31,296 nucleotides of DNA. It comes from CAUZEO01 sp963578625 (GTDB lineage: Bacteria; Verrucomicrobiota; Kiritimatiellia; SLOV01). The notes beneath the pieces are model-generated. The model made no database searches, was not told the DNA's origin, and saw nothing but the letters and a program-made list of their open reading frames with translations. The stretch spans positions 1 to 31,296 of the forward strand of contig CAUZEO010000020.1 in the NCBI GenBank assembly GCA_963578625.1, written 5' to 3'. Positions 1 to 6,882 of the stretch are shown here, piece by piece; the first letter of the stretch is position 1, and each line of letters begins with the position of its first letter. The position numbers and the translations under genes were made by a program.

Positions 1-1
1 C

Positions 2-364
2 TCAAGATTCGGCATTATACGTGCTGCCGCTGACCGGATACCGTTTCCCAGGGTTCGTCGCAGTGGGGTCAAAAATGATTCGTAGATTATGCAGGCGAAA
101 TCCGCGGTAGAGCGAAACACACCACACCACCGCGTAGACCATGTAAAGGGCCAGGGTCACGAAGAGAGGTGAATAGTAGATCGTAAAAAACAACAGGCCA
201 GGAACCAGAAGAAAGATAATCAGCGGGACATAGTTCGGCGCCCAGTTGTCCGCATTCCCATCCGCCCCAAAGTGGATGGCAACGCGCGAAGGCGATACCG
301 CAAGTGAAACTAGAGCAAGACCAATGTTGGCAACAAAAATGAGGATAAATGCGATCCGCCGCAT
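2..364 (-). CDS. Small DUF1648-like integral membrane protein
   Basis: Predicted inner-membrane protein of 120 residues, function unknown. The start used is the ATG at 364 (MRRIAFILIF). The frame is open further upstream, but that part is arginine/cysteine-rich and does not look coding. Residues about 4-23 form a first membrane helix. A short stretch, VAIHFGADGNADNW, follows; this resembles the helix-helix connector of DUF1648 proteins, where a HWNxxGxxD-type motif is usual. Two more hydrophobic stretches (IIFLLVPGLLFFTIYY and LALYMVYAVVWCVSLY) follow, so three helices are likely. It ends at a TGA three bases inside the window edge, so the gene is complete. It lies 122 bp downstream of a dehydrogenase remnant on the same strand. 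The DUF1648 assignment rests on motif resemblance only. Confidence 0.6.
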   Translation of the reverse strand: MRRIAFILIFVANIGLALVSLAVSPSRVAIHFGADGNADNWAPNYVPLIIFLLVPGLLFFTIYYSPLFVTLALYMVYAVVWCVSLYRGFRLHNLRIIFDPTATNPGKRYPVSGSTYNAES

Positions 365-486
365 TTCGATCCGGTTTGTATACGTTCTACACGAGAAGCA
401 CAAGGGCTCCGAACTCCAGAGCCGCCCCTGTGGCATGGGCTCCGTGCTTGAGGTTCTGCAACACGGGCTCGGACACCCGCGAGACT

Positions 487-861
487 TCATTCTACCTGAT
501 ACCCAATCTCACGCCAAACTTTTCGTGCCTCCGCGAGGGCTTGCGCCGACGGCCGAACGTTCCCGGTGATGCTGGGCCACGGATCGCCCGCTTTTCGACG
601 GGCCGGGTCGGGCGTCCAATGATCGTTCCGGTACATCGTCCGCGTCTTTTTTTTGCGAAAATCAGGAACCTCCACCGTGTTGGAATCGTTCAGTGCCGAA
701 CGGTAGGCAAGAATTCCCACAATCGACATAGCGACCCCCCGGAACACATCGAGAAAAGGTTGCTCGCCCGCGCGAATCGCCTCCGAAAAATGATAGGGTG
801 TGAAGAAGTCGCCGCCATTGCAGGTAGGGCCGCCATTACTGCGTAGAGTATCAAGAATCGT
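487..861 (-). pseudogene. C-terminal remnant of a Gfo/Idh/MocA-family dehydrogenase
   Basis: The open frame between a TAG at 862-864 and a TGA at 487-489 encodes about 124 residues and has no sensible start codon at its head. The translation reads ...DFFTPYHFSEAIRAGEQ, then FLDVFRGVAMSIVGILAYRS, then a VEVPDFRKK motif and RNDHWTPDP. This matches the end of GH109-like or related Gfo/Idh/MocA oxidoreductases, where a 'Y.F..AI..G..P..DV......G...S' helix is followed by a VPDFR tail. The N-terminal Rossmann domain and the EKP motif are absent. The 140 bp between the TAG and the next gene contain nothing resembling them. It is best read as a truncated gene. A GTG at 745-747 could start an 86-residue peptide, but that would split the conserved helix. 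Confidence 0.7.
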
Positions 862-1001
862 CTAATCAATTCGATCCGGCTCCTCTGTGCCCGAAGAAAA
901 CACGAACTGTATGGTTATAGAAGAAAACTCCAACTAAAATCCGTGACCATCGGCGGAATCGGCGCTTAAATACCCTCGATCAACAAAAGGATGCAAACAC
1001 C

Positions 1002-2039
1002 ATGAGAAAACTGAACTTCGGAATCATCGGGTACGGCTGGGTCGCCGGCGCACATATCGCCAGTCTTGAAGCCCTGGAAGGATGTGAAGTCACTGCAATC
1101 TGTTCTCGCCGGAAAATTCCGGATGAAACCTTCATCGCGGAACACGGCAAGACATTCAGGCTCTACAATGACTACGCGGCGATGCTCGCGGACGAGAACG
1201 TCGACGTCATCAGTGTCTGCACCCCGCATCCATTCCACGTGGAGCAGGTGGAACAGGCTTGTGCAGCCGGCAAACACGTCATCATCGAAAAGCCCATCGC
1301 GCTGGACTGGGAGGGGTGCAAGCGAATCCGGGATGCCGTCAAAGCGGCTGGCGTGAAGGCGATGGTGTGCTTCGAAGTCCGCGCAATCGGCGCCATGATT
1401 ACCTACAAGGAAATTCTTGCCGGTAATCTCATCGGCCCAATTCACTACGCAGAAGTTGACTACTATCACGGCATTGGGCCGTGGTACGGTCAGTACGAGT
1501 GGAACATCAAGAAAGAGATGGGCGGCAGCAGTCTTCTGACCGCGGGCTGCCATGCCATGGATGCGCTCCTGTGGCTCACGAATGACAAGCCGGTCGAAGT
1601 CACGTCGTACTCAACGAAGAGCCGGAAGGATATTTTCCAGAAGTACGAATATCCGACCACGTCCACGACAATACTCAAACTCGAAAGCGGCGGGATTGCA
1701 AAGGTGGCCAGCGTGACGGATTGCATCCAACCGTACCTTTTCAACGTCCACCTGGTCGGCGCCAACGGAAGCATCTGGAACGACAAGTTTCACTCCGACC
1801 AGCTGGGTGGACTGGACAAAACCGCATGGAGCGAGCTAAGCGTGCAACTGGCGGATTCCGGGGATGTGGGGCACCATCCGTATGTGCCTGTTTTCCAGGA
1901 TTTCGTGGATTCGATTCATGAAGACAGGGAACCGCAGTTCTCCCTGGAAGGCGCCCTGCTCACTCACCAAGCCTGTCTCGCGGCGGATCTTTCCGCGGAA
2001 CGGGGCTCCCCGGTTAAGCTAAGTGAACTGAGCGGGTAA
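1002..2039 (+). CDS. Gfo/Idh/MocA-family NAD(P)-dependent oxidoreductase
   Basis: Intact 345-residue dehydrogenase of the Gfo/Idh/MocA family, which oxidises or reduces sugars, inositols and sugar derivatives with NAD(P). The Rossmann glycine motif is at residues 10-17 (GYGWVAGA). CTPHPFHVEQ at 73-82 follows strand 4, and the family EKP motif (IIEKP) covers 94-98. The C-terminal domain carries GGSSLLTAGCHAMD at 174-187, with H184 in the position of the catalytic histidine of this family. Start at ATG 1002, preceded by AAAAGGA (985-991). It stands alone on the plus strand, and yajD ends 29 bp downstream on the opposite strand. Substrate cannot be told from sequence. Confidence 0.93.
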   Translation: MRKLNFGIIGYGWVAGAHIASLEALEGCEVTAICSRRKIPDETFIAEHGKTFRLYNDYAAMLADENVDVISVCTPHPFHVEQVEQACAAGKHVIIEKPIALDWEGCKRIRDAVKAAGVKAMVCFEVRAIGAMITYKEILAGNLIGPIHYAEVDYYHGIGPWYGQYEWNIKKEMGGSSLLTAGCHAMDALLWLTNDKPVEVTSYSTKSRKDIFQKYEYPTTSTTILKLESGGIAKVASVTDCIQPYLFNVHLVGANGSIWNDKFHSDQLGGLDKTAWSELSVQLADSGDVGHHPYVPVFQDFVDSIHEDREPQFSLEGALLTHQACLAADLSAERGSPVKLSELSG

Positions 2040-2068
2040 AATTCACCGCGAGGGTGCTCGCCCTTCGT

Positions 2069-2479
2069 TCACTTCGTTTCCTCCTGTTCAGAATCCGCCT
2101 CTTCGTCGGATGCAAATATCGAGTCGAGAGCATCGAACGGATTGGCGATGGAAGGAGCGGCCTCTGCGTTTGCGCTGGTACCGCCGCCGTACCCCTTCAT
2201 CTTGAGCTTCTCGTGCTCGTTATCGTGGCAGTAGACGCACAACAGTTCCCAGTTACTGCCGTCGGGCGGATTATTGTCATGGTCGTGATCCTTGTGATGA
2301 ACCGTCAATTCCTTGAGCCGCCTGCCTTCGAATTCGCGGCCGCAGCTCGCGCAGATGTGGGGATAGATTCTCAATGCGCGCTCCCGGTAGCCATCTTCGC
2401 GCTGTTTCCTCTCGCGCACAATCTCCGCCCGGCGCCGCGCCTGAATCTCCGGATCCATCTTTTTTCTGCTCGGTGTCAT
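2069..2479 (-). CDS. yajD: YajD-type HNH nuclease
   Basis: A 136-residue protein closely resembling E. coli YajD, a putative HNH endonuclease of unknown role. Shared segments include GYRERALRIYPHICASCGRE (residues 30-49), LTVHHKDHDHDNN (58-70), and DGSNWELLCVYCHDNEHEK (73-91). Even the NPF-D tail of YajD is kept. Two zinc-type cysteine pairs are visible, C43/C46 and C81/C84. The nuclease core is around H61-H62-x-D-H and N76, followed by H85 and H89. The N-terminus is a basic extension (MTPSRKK...) and the C-terminus is acidic (SDEEADSEQEETK). The start ATG 2479 is preceded by AGGA about 8 bases away. It sits opposite to and between two catabolic genes and looks unrelated to them. Confidence 0.92.
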   Translation of the reverse strand: MTPSRKKMDPEIQARRRAEIVRERKQREDGYRERALRIYPHICASCGREFEGRRLKELTVHHKDHDHDNNPPDGSNWELLCVYCHDNEHEKLKMKGYGGGTSANAEAAPSIANPFDALDSIFASDEEADSEQEETK

Positions 2480-2539
2480 GCGGGAATCCTATCATCAGAC
2501 CATAGCCTGAGTCAAGATTTGGATGTGGAAATCATCTCC

Positions 2540-2571
2540 ACAACACTACGTAGCATGCTATATAGTGTTTG
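2540..2571. promoter_or_regulatory. 32-bp palindromic site, near-identical to 13053-13084
   Basis: The site contains AACACTA at one end and TAGTGTT at the other, an inverted pair, with the nested palindromes CTACGTAG and TAGCATGCTA inside. It aligns without gaps to 13053-13084 at 28 of 32 positions. It ends 61 bp before the ATG of the enolase-superfamily gene and also lies upstream of yajD on the other strand. Both copies stand just before a plus-strand catabolic gene, so an operator for a dimeric repressor is the simplest reading. A small mobile palindrome is the alternative. Confidence 0.55.
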
Positions 2572-2632
2572 GCGCTTGCCTCTTGGAACCGGGCGCATTA
2601 TTGAATTGTTTTTGCAGGACGAGGATCTACCA

Positions 2633-3919
2633 ATGAGGGTTCGAATTCATCATGCGGGCGTGCGCTTCGAGGAGTACGTACTGGCTGCGCCTCTGTTGCT
2701 GAGTACCGGTCCCGTCACCCACGCCACGGTGGCAACCGCGTCCGTAACCGTTGAGGCGGGCGGGAAGACTGCGACCGGCCATGGAAGCATCTGCCTAAGC
2801 GAGCTATGGTCCTGGCCGGACCCGAGCGTCGAGCAAAACACGCGGTCCCTGGTCATGCGCGCCTGGTGCGAATGGATCGCCTCCGAGTTACATTCGCTCT
2901 GCGGAGATTCAGAGGCGCATCCCTTGGAACTGGGATTGCGGCTCAACGCCTCTCTTGCCGGCGCAGGGCCCCTTGTGCACGGTCAGCCCAGGCCGTGGCG
3001 TTTGGCCAGAACGCTCTGCGGCAGTCCCTTTGATGCCGCGATTCACGATGCGGCGGGCATCGCTCTGAGCCGTTCTTCGTTTATGTTGTACGATGACAAT
3101 GATCCCATCCCTTCGGCGGATCACCTGTTTCCTTCCAGCGGCGCCTCGTCCGCCATTCGCGCACTGATGTCACCTCGATCCGGAACGCGCGAGGCGTGGC
3201 TCATCGTGGGTCCAAAAGATGATTTGCCGGGAGAGGTCGGTCATCGCATCGAAGAACGCGGGTATCGGCGCTTCAAGCTGAAACTGACCGGGGACCCGGC
3301 CGTCGACGCACCATTTACCGCCGCCGCATTTCGCGCCGCACGGACGGCGGGCGCAAGGGAGGCGAAGCTGTGCGCCGACAGCAATGGCGCAACGCCCGGT
3401 GTGCAGGAAACCGTGGAGTATCTTGAGCGCCTGCGGCGCGACGCGCCGGAAGCATTCGACTCCCTTCAATACATTGAGCAACCAACCGGCCGGGATCTCC
3501 GGCGCGATGGACACGACTGGCGGCCCGTGTCGCGCATCAAGCCGGTACTGGTAGACGAAGGTCTGACGGGACTGGACGTCCTGGAAAGCGTGCTCGAACA
3601 GGGATGGAGCGGATTGGGACTCAAGACCTGCAAGGGTCACAGCCTCGCGCTAACGGCGGCGGCCTGGGCAAAACAGCAAAACCTGGCGGTGTCTCTTCAG
3701 GACCTGACAAATCCCGGGTACGCCGCACTGCACGCGGCGCTCTTTTCCGGTTGGGTGCCAACGATAAACGGCCTGGAACTGAATTCACCGCAATACCTCC
3801 CCGCGGCAAACACGCGGTTTGCGAGGGCATGCCCGGATCTATTCGATCCGCAAAAAGGAGTCCACGCGCTGCCACCCCTGGATTCCGTTGGATTGGGATC
3901 GGGTCTGGTAGCGGAATAG
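2633..3919 (+). CDS. Enolase-superfamily enzyme (mandelate racemase / muconate lactonizing type)
   Basis: A 428-residue protein with the layout of the enolase superfamily, which abstracts a proton alpha to a carboxylate using Mg2+. Visible active-site elements are K215-L-K217 (FKLKLTGDP), D249-x-N251 (CADSNG), E282 (YIEQPTG), D308-E309 (VLVDEGLTG) and K331/K334 (LKTCKGHS). A KxK motif with a late lysine is typical of the muconate lactonizing subgroup (cycloisomerases, OSBS, epimerases). The acid-sugar dehydratases of the mandelate racemase subgroup instead use a His-Asp dyad, so a dehydratase role is less certain. The start was chosen at ATG 2633 because GAGGA lies seven bases upstream. The frame is open back to 2054, but that part is antisense to yajD. 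A palindromic site lies 61 bp upstream. Confidence 0.88.
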   Translation: MRVRIHHAGVRFEEYVLAAPLLLSTGPVTHATVATASVTVEAGGKTATGHGSICLSELWSWPDPSVEQNTRSLVMRAWCEWIASELHSLCGDSEAHPLELGLRLNASLAGAGPLVHGQPRPWRLARTLCGSPFDAAIHDAAGIALSRSSFMLYDDNDPIPSADHLFPSSGASSAIRALMSPRSGTREAWLIVGPKDDLPGEVGHRIEERGYRRFKLKLTGDPAVDAPFTAAAFRAARTAGAREAKLCADSNGATPGVQETVEYLERLRRDAPEAFDSLQYIEQPTGRDLRRDGHDWRPVSRIKPVLVDEGLTGLDVLESVLEQGWSGLGLKTCKGHSLALTAAAWAKQQNLAVSLQDLTNPGYAALHAALFSGWVPTINGLELNSPQYLPAANTRFARACPDLFDPQKGVHALPPLDSVGLGSGLVAE

Positions 3920-3948
3920 ACGAAAGTTTTCAACTCGCAACACCGGTT

Positions 3949-4082
3949 AAACCACGAAATACACGAAAGTTTGATGCCTTTTCGATTCTACTACTTAACT
4001 CACCGATTGGTGATTGATCCATCGCTAATTCATCATATCAATTCACGCTACTCTTTCGTGTGTTTCGTGTATTTCGTGGTTC
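3949..4082. repeat. Inverted pair of CACGAAA-type dispersed repeats
   Basis: AACCACGAAATACACGAAAG at 3949-3968 returns as its reverse complement at 4053-4081, where it is longer by one CACGAAACA unit. The two arms enclose about 84 bp of AT-rich sequence with no ORF. A third, single copy with one change lies at 12980-12998. The motif is built from an ACGAAA heptamer-like unit. Such copies translate as 'NHEIHETHE' or 'TKYTKHTKE', strings common in annotated junk ORFs of several bacterial groups. The 3920-4562 region otherwise contains only the broken ORF at 4083-4305. Confidence 0.7.
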
Positions 4083-4305
4083 CACTCTTCGTTCCAAGGT
4101 GAATCGATCCGGCGGAGTCCAGAAACATTTCCGGCGATTCCCCACCGGGGCCGGCGAACCCGGAGGTCGCCTCCTGCATGCGCCACCAGGCAAGCGTCGC
4201 CGCCCCCGAGGACGGCAGGGTCAGGCACAATGCCATCCCGCCGGCGATCCATTGCTTGAATGAACCGGCGAACAGGAACGTACAATTCTGAGGAATTCTG
4301 CTCAT
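4083..4305 (-). pseudogene. N-terminal remnant of a secreted LamG-like protein
   Basis: On the minus strand, MSRIPQNCTFLFAGSF is followed by a hydrophobic signal-like stretch (IAGGMALCLTLPSSGAATLA). Then comes WWRMQEATSG and a DSAG. The A-[YW]-W-R-[FM]-[EQ]-E pattern after a signal peptide, followed by a D-S-[AS]-G, is how LamG/concanavalin-fold proteins in PVC-type genomes begin. The frame then runs into the CACGAAA repeat (TKYTKHTKE) and stops. The rest of the protein is missing, so the gene appears cut at the repeat. Only about 75 residues of plausible coding sequence remain. Confidence 0.45.
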
Positions 4306-4562
4306 CAACACGCGAGTGCCCCAACAAAAGTATCGACCCTCCGAAAACTCCAAAACCCGGCGCCGAGAGGAATTCCGAAAAGCGAAACGTCGTCTACTAT
4401 ACCATAATAAAACGGCATTTATTTGGATATTATCGTTAACCGCGGCCTAAAAAGTAGAAACCTCCGATCCACGCGAGACACCAGAATCAGGACTGGTCCC
4501 AAACCGGGTGAAAGCTTCTTCTGGCTGGCCAACCGACGCTAAACATTGCAGATTGCTGGGCC

Positions 4563-5327
4563 ATGTTGGATCGATTCACAGGAAAGACCGCGGTAGTCAC
4601 CGGCGCCAGCAGCGGGATGGGGCGTGCCGTGGCCCTTGCGCTGGGGCGGGAAGGCGCGAATGTCGCCGTAGGATTCTGCAGGGGTGAAGACCGCGCTCTC
4701 GAGGTGGTAAAGGAAATCGCAGATGGCGGCGGCAAGGGGATTCCATGGCAGGTCGATCTACGGGACAGCGCTGCCCTGGAACAGCGACTGCGGGATGCGG
4801 TGAACTCGCTCGGCGGGCGGCTCGATGTGCTCATCAACAATGGCGGAAGATGGATGGATCCCACGCCGCTCCACGAATGCCCGCCCGACACCTGGGAAGA
4901 TGTCATCCGGGTAAACCTCACCAGCGTGTTTCACCTGTGCCGTTCCGCGGCGCCCATCATGATCAAGCAGAAGAGCGGAGCCATCGTAAACGTAAGTTCG
5001 GTCGTCGCCCGCACCGGAGGGGCAACAGGGACGATTCCGTACGCAGCGTCCAAGGGCGGCGTCAACTCGCTCACCCGGGGCCTCGCAAAAGAACTTGCCG
5101 CCCACGGTATCCGGGTCAACGGTGTTTCTCCGGGCGCCACCGATACGCCCATGCTGAACGAGTTCTGCAGCAAGGAACGCCTGGATGCCGCCGTAAAAAC
5201 AATTCCGTTGCAGCGTCTGGGTCAACCGGACGAAATCGTCGGAGCCGTCCTGCTCCTCGCCTCCGATGACGGAAGCTACATGACCGGCGAGGTGATTGAG
5301 GTCAACGGCGGCGCACTGATGGATTAA
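4563..5327 (+). CDS. Short-chain dehydrogenase/reductase, FabG-like
   Basis: A 254-residue classical SDR using NAD(P)(H). Cofactor motif TGASSGMG is at 13-20; NNGG at 92-95 replaces the usual NNAG. N118, S146, Y160 and K164 (YAASK) form the catalytic tetrad. The C-terminus has the ASDDGSYMTGEVIEVNGG signature. It ends 35 bp before a VOC-family gene on the same strand, so the two are probably cotranscribed. The start ATG 4563 lacks a strong Shine-Dalgarno sequence. Many carbohydrate-catabolic SDRs annotated as FabG look like this, and the setting among sugar enzymes favours a sugar or sugar-acid dehydrogenase over fatty-acid synthesis. Confidence 0.9.
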   Translation: MLDRFTGKTAVVTGASSGMGRAVALALGREGANVAVGFCRGEDRALEVVKEIADGGGKGIPWQVDLRDSAALEQRLRDAVNSLGGRLDVLINNGGRWMDPTPLHECPPDTWEDVIRVNLTSVFHLCRSAAPIMIKQKSGAIVNVSSVVARTGGATGTIPYAASKGGVNSLTRGLAKELAAHGIRVNGVSPGATDTPMLNEFCSKERLDAAVKTIPLQRLGQPDEIVGAVLLLASDDGSYMTGEVIEVNGGALMD

Positions 5328-5362
5328 AGGCAATCAATCGCGAAAATCGGGATTCTTCAATT

Positions 5363-5842
5363 ATGAACATCATCAAGCCTCATCACACGAACTACTGTGT
5401 CAGCGATTTGGACCGGAGCATCAAGTTTTATCGGGACGGTCTCGGGTTCGAGCTGGTTCAGGATGTCATGCGGGAAAACATCGAATCGTACGATGTGATT
5501 TTCAACCATCCCGGAATGAAGATTCGCGTGGCGCTTTTTCAAATGCCGAACCTGGAAATGTTCATTGAACTTTTCGAGATGATCAACCCGCGGCGCGAGG
5601 AACGGGAGCAGCATTTTCGCTTCGTCGGATCATCCCATGTCGCCTACCAGGTAGAGGACATCGATGCGTTCTATACGCACATGACGGGAATGGGTTACAC
5701 ATTCCTGAATCCGCCGGTGAAAGTGATTCGGGACGGCCAGACAATAGCGAAAGGCGCCTATCTGGAGGACCCGGACGGCTTGATTATCGAAATTTTCGAG
5801 TGCGCACCGGAAGACCACATGGTCATGCCGGATAAGGAATAA
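5363..5842 (+). CDS. VOC-family (glyoxalase/dioxygenase-fold) metalloprotein
   Basis: A 159-residue protein with two beta-alpha-beta-beta-beta modules of the vicinal-oxygen-chelate fold. Candidate metal ligands are H8 (KPHHTNYCV), E69 (EMFIELFE), H92 (SSHVAYQV) and E143 (DPDGLIIEIFE), the usual H/E/H/E set of glyoxalase I-like enzymes. Sequence around 11-29 (YCVSDLDRSIKFYRDGLGF) is a textbook VOC start. It follows the SDR by 35 bp on the same strand. Members act as lactoylglutathione lyases, methylmalonyl-CoA epimerases, dioxygenases or sugar-phosphate isomerase-like enzymes. Which of these applies cannot be decided here; the length excludes large extradiol dioxygenases. Confidence 0.88.
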   Translation: MNIIKPHHTNYCVSDLDRSIKFYRDGLGFELVQDVMRENIESYDVIFNHPGMKIRVALFQMPNLEMFIELFEMINPRREEREQHFRFVGSSHVAYQVEDIDAFYTHMTGMGYTFLNPPVKVIRDGQTIAKGAYLEDPDGLIIEIFECAPEDHMVMPDKE

Positions 5843-5906
5843 AGGACTCCGCCCGGCCGACTTTTCGCGGTATAGGCTCCGCCGTGATATCGCAACCCGG
5901 CGGGAG

Positions 5907-6845
5907 CTACCGTGCCCGCATGCGTGGTTGCTTTTTCGCAGGTTGCTTTTTCGCAGATTGCTTTTTCGCAGGGTGCTTCTTTGCCGATGTCTTCTTCGCT
6001 GGAGTCGAGTTGAAAGACTGGCGGGTCTTGGATTTCTTCTTTTCCGAATTCGCGGGAGTCCACTGCGTCACGTCGAAAATGCGGGAGTAATTTTGCCCCG
6101 ACATCTGCCCCCCGTCGGCCACGATATGCTGCCCGGTAACAAACGCCGCCTCCTCGGACGCGAGGAAATAGATCACATTTGCCATATCCTCCGGCTTTCC
6201 AAAACGATTAAGAGGAATCAGTCGCAAATAGTTTTCTACGAACTGCGGATCCGCGATCTCCGCCTTGTTGGCCGGCGTGTCGATTACCCCGGGACATACT
6301 GCGTTCGCGCGAATCCCATAGGGCCCTAATTCAACCGCCATGGTGCGGGTGAATCCGAGCAGAGCGGCCTTCGATGCATCGTACGTGGACGCATTGGGAC
6401 TACTGGACAGGGCATTGCGCGACGAAGTATTCACGATGGCCGCCCCTTCGATTGCTTTCATTCCCGGAACAAATGCGCGCACCAGGGCTGCGGCGGAAAC
6501 CAGGTTTACATTCAGCGTATGTTGCCAATATTCGTCGGGCGTCTCTTCGATTGGCGTGTAGTACCAGATTCCCGCGTTGTTCACGAGGGTTCTCACCGGG
6601 CCCTGTTCCTTCAAGATTTTCTGAGCCGTTTGCCCGGTGGCGGCGACGTCACCCAAATCGCACACAAAGGCGTGGACACGGCTTGCCCATTTCCTGCGCC
6701 GCAGCTGCTCCAGTCCTTTTTCGGACCGGTCGATGGCGGCCACACGAAATCCCGCCTCCGCAAATCGTCGCGTGGTTGCCAACCCAATCCCGCTCGCCGC
6801 ACCGGTGACGACCGCCAAGTGATTTTTCGATTTCCTGCTCGCCAT
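5907..6845 (-). CDS. SDR oxidoreductase with a lysine-rich, histone-H1-like C-terminal tail
   Basis: A 312-residue protein. Residues 1-260 are a full classical SDR: TGAASGIG at 14-21, NNAG at 89-92, S142, Y155 and K159 (YDASK), and the C-terminal VTGQHIVADGGQMSG. A basic tail of about 45 residues follows. It starts with SEKKKSKTRQ and continues as repeated PAKK(T/Q/H)SAKK units to the end (PRMRAR). SDR enzymes normally stop soon after the DGG motif. The tail resembles the AKK repeats of histone-H1-like and HU-extension proteins that bind nucleic acid. It is encoded by tandem 15-bp units. The gene is convergent with the VOC gene and lies 37 bp downstream of the aldehyde dehydrogenase on the same strand. 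Confidence 0.92.
   Translation of the reverse strand: MASRKSKNHLAVVTGAASGIGLATTRRFAEAGFRVAAIDRSEKGLEQLRRRKWASRVHAFVCDLGDVAATGQTAQKILKEQGPVRTLVNNAGIWYYTPIEETPDEYWQHTLNVNLVSAAALVRAFVPGMKAIEGAAIVNTSSRNALSSSPNASTYDASKAALLGFTRTMAVELGPYGIRANAVCPGVIDTPANKAEIADPQFVENYLRLIPLNRFGKPEDMANVIYFLASEEAAFVTGQHIVADGGQMSGQNYSRIFDVTQWTPANSEKKKSKTRQSFNSTPAKKTSAKKHPAKKQSAKKQPAKKQPRMRAR
5927..6001 (-). repeat. Five 15-bp tandem units encoding the AKK tail
   Basis: Units start at 5927, 5942, 5957, 5972 and 5987. The first two are identical (plus-strand GTTGCTTTTTCGCAG), the third has one change, and the last two are diverged. Each keeps frame and encodes five residues such as PAKKQ or SAKKQ. Copy number could change without breaking the reading frame. 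Confidence 0.85.
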
Positions 6846-6882
6846 CGCTACACCCTACAAAAAAATTCGGTTTTCGTTTCCC

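Noticed and set aside
2054..2632. A 621-residue version of the enolase-superfamily protein starting at 2054
   Set aside because: The extra 193 residues are antisense to yajD, whose protein is clearly conserved, and a good Shine-Dalgarno sequence precedes ATG 2633.
5927..6001. CRISPR-like short tandem array
   Set aside because: The 15-bp units are contiguous without spacers and in frame with the SDR tail, so this is a coding tandem repeat.
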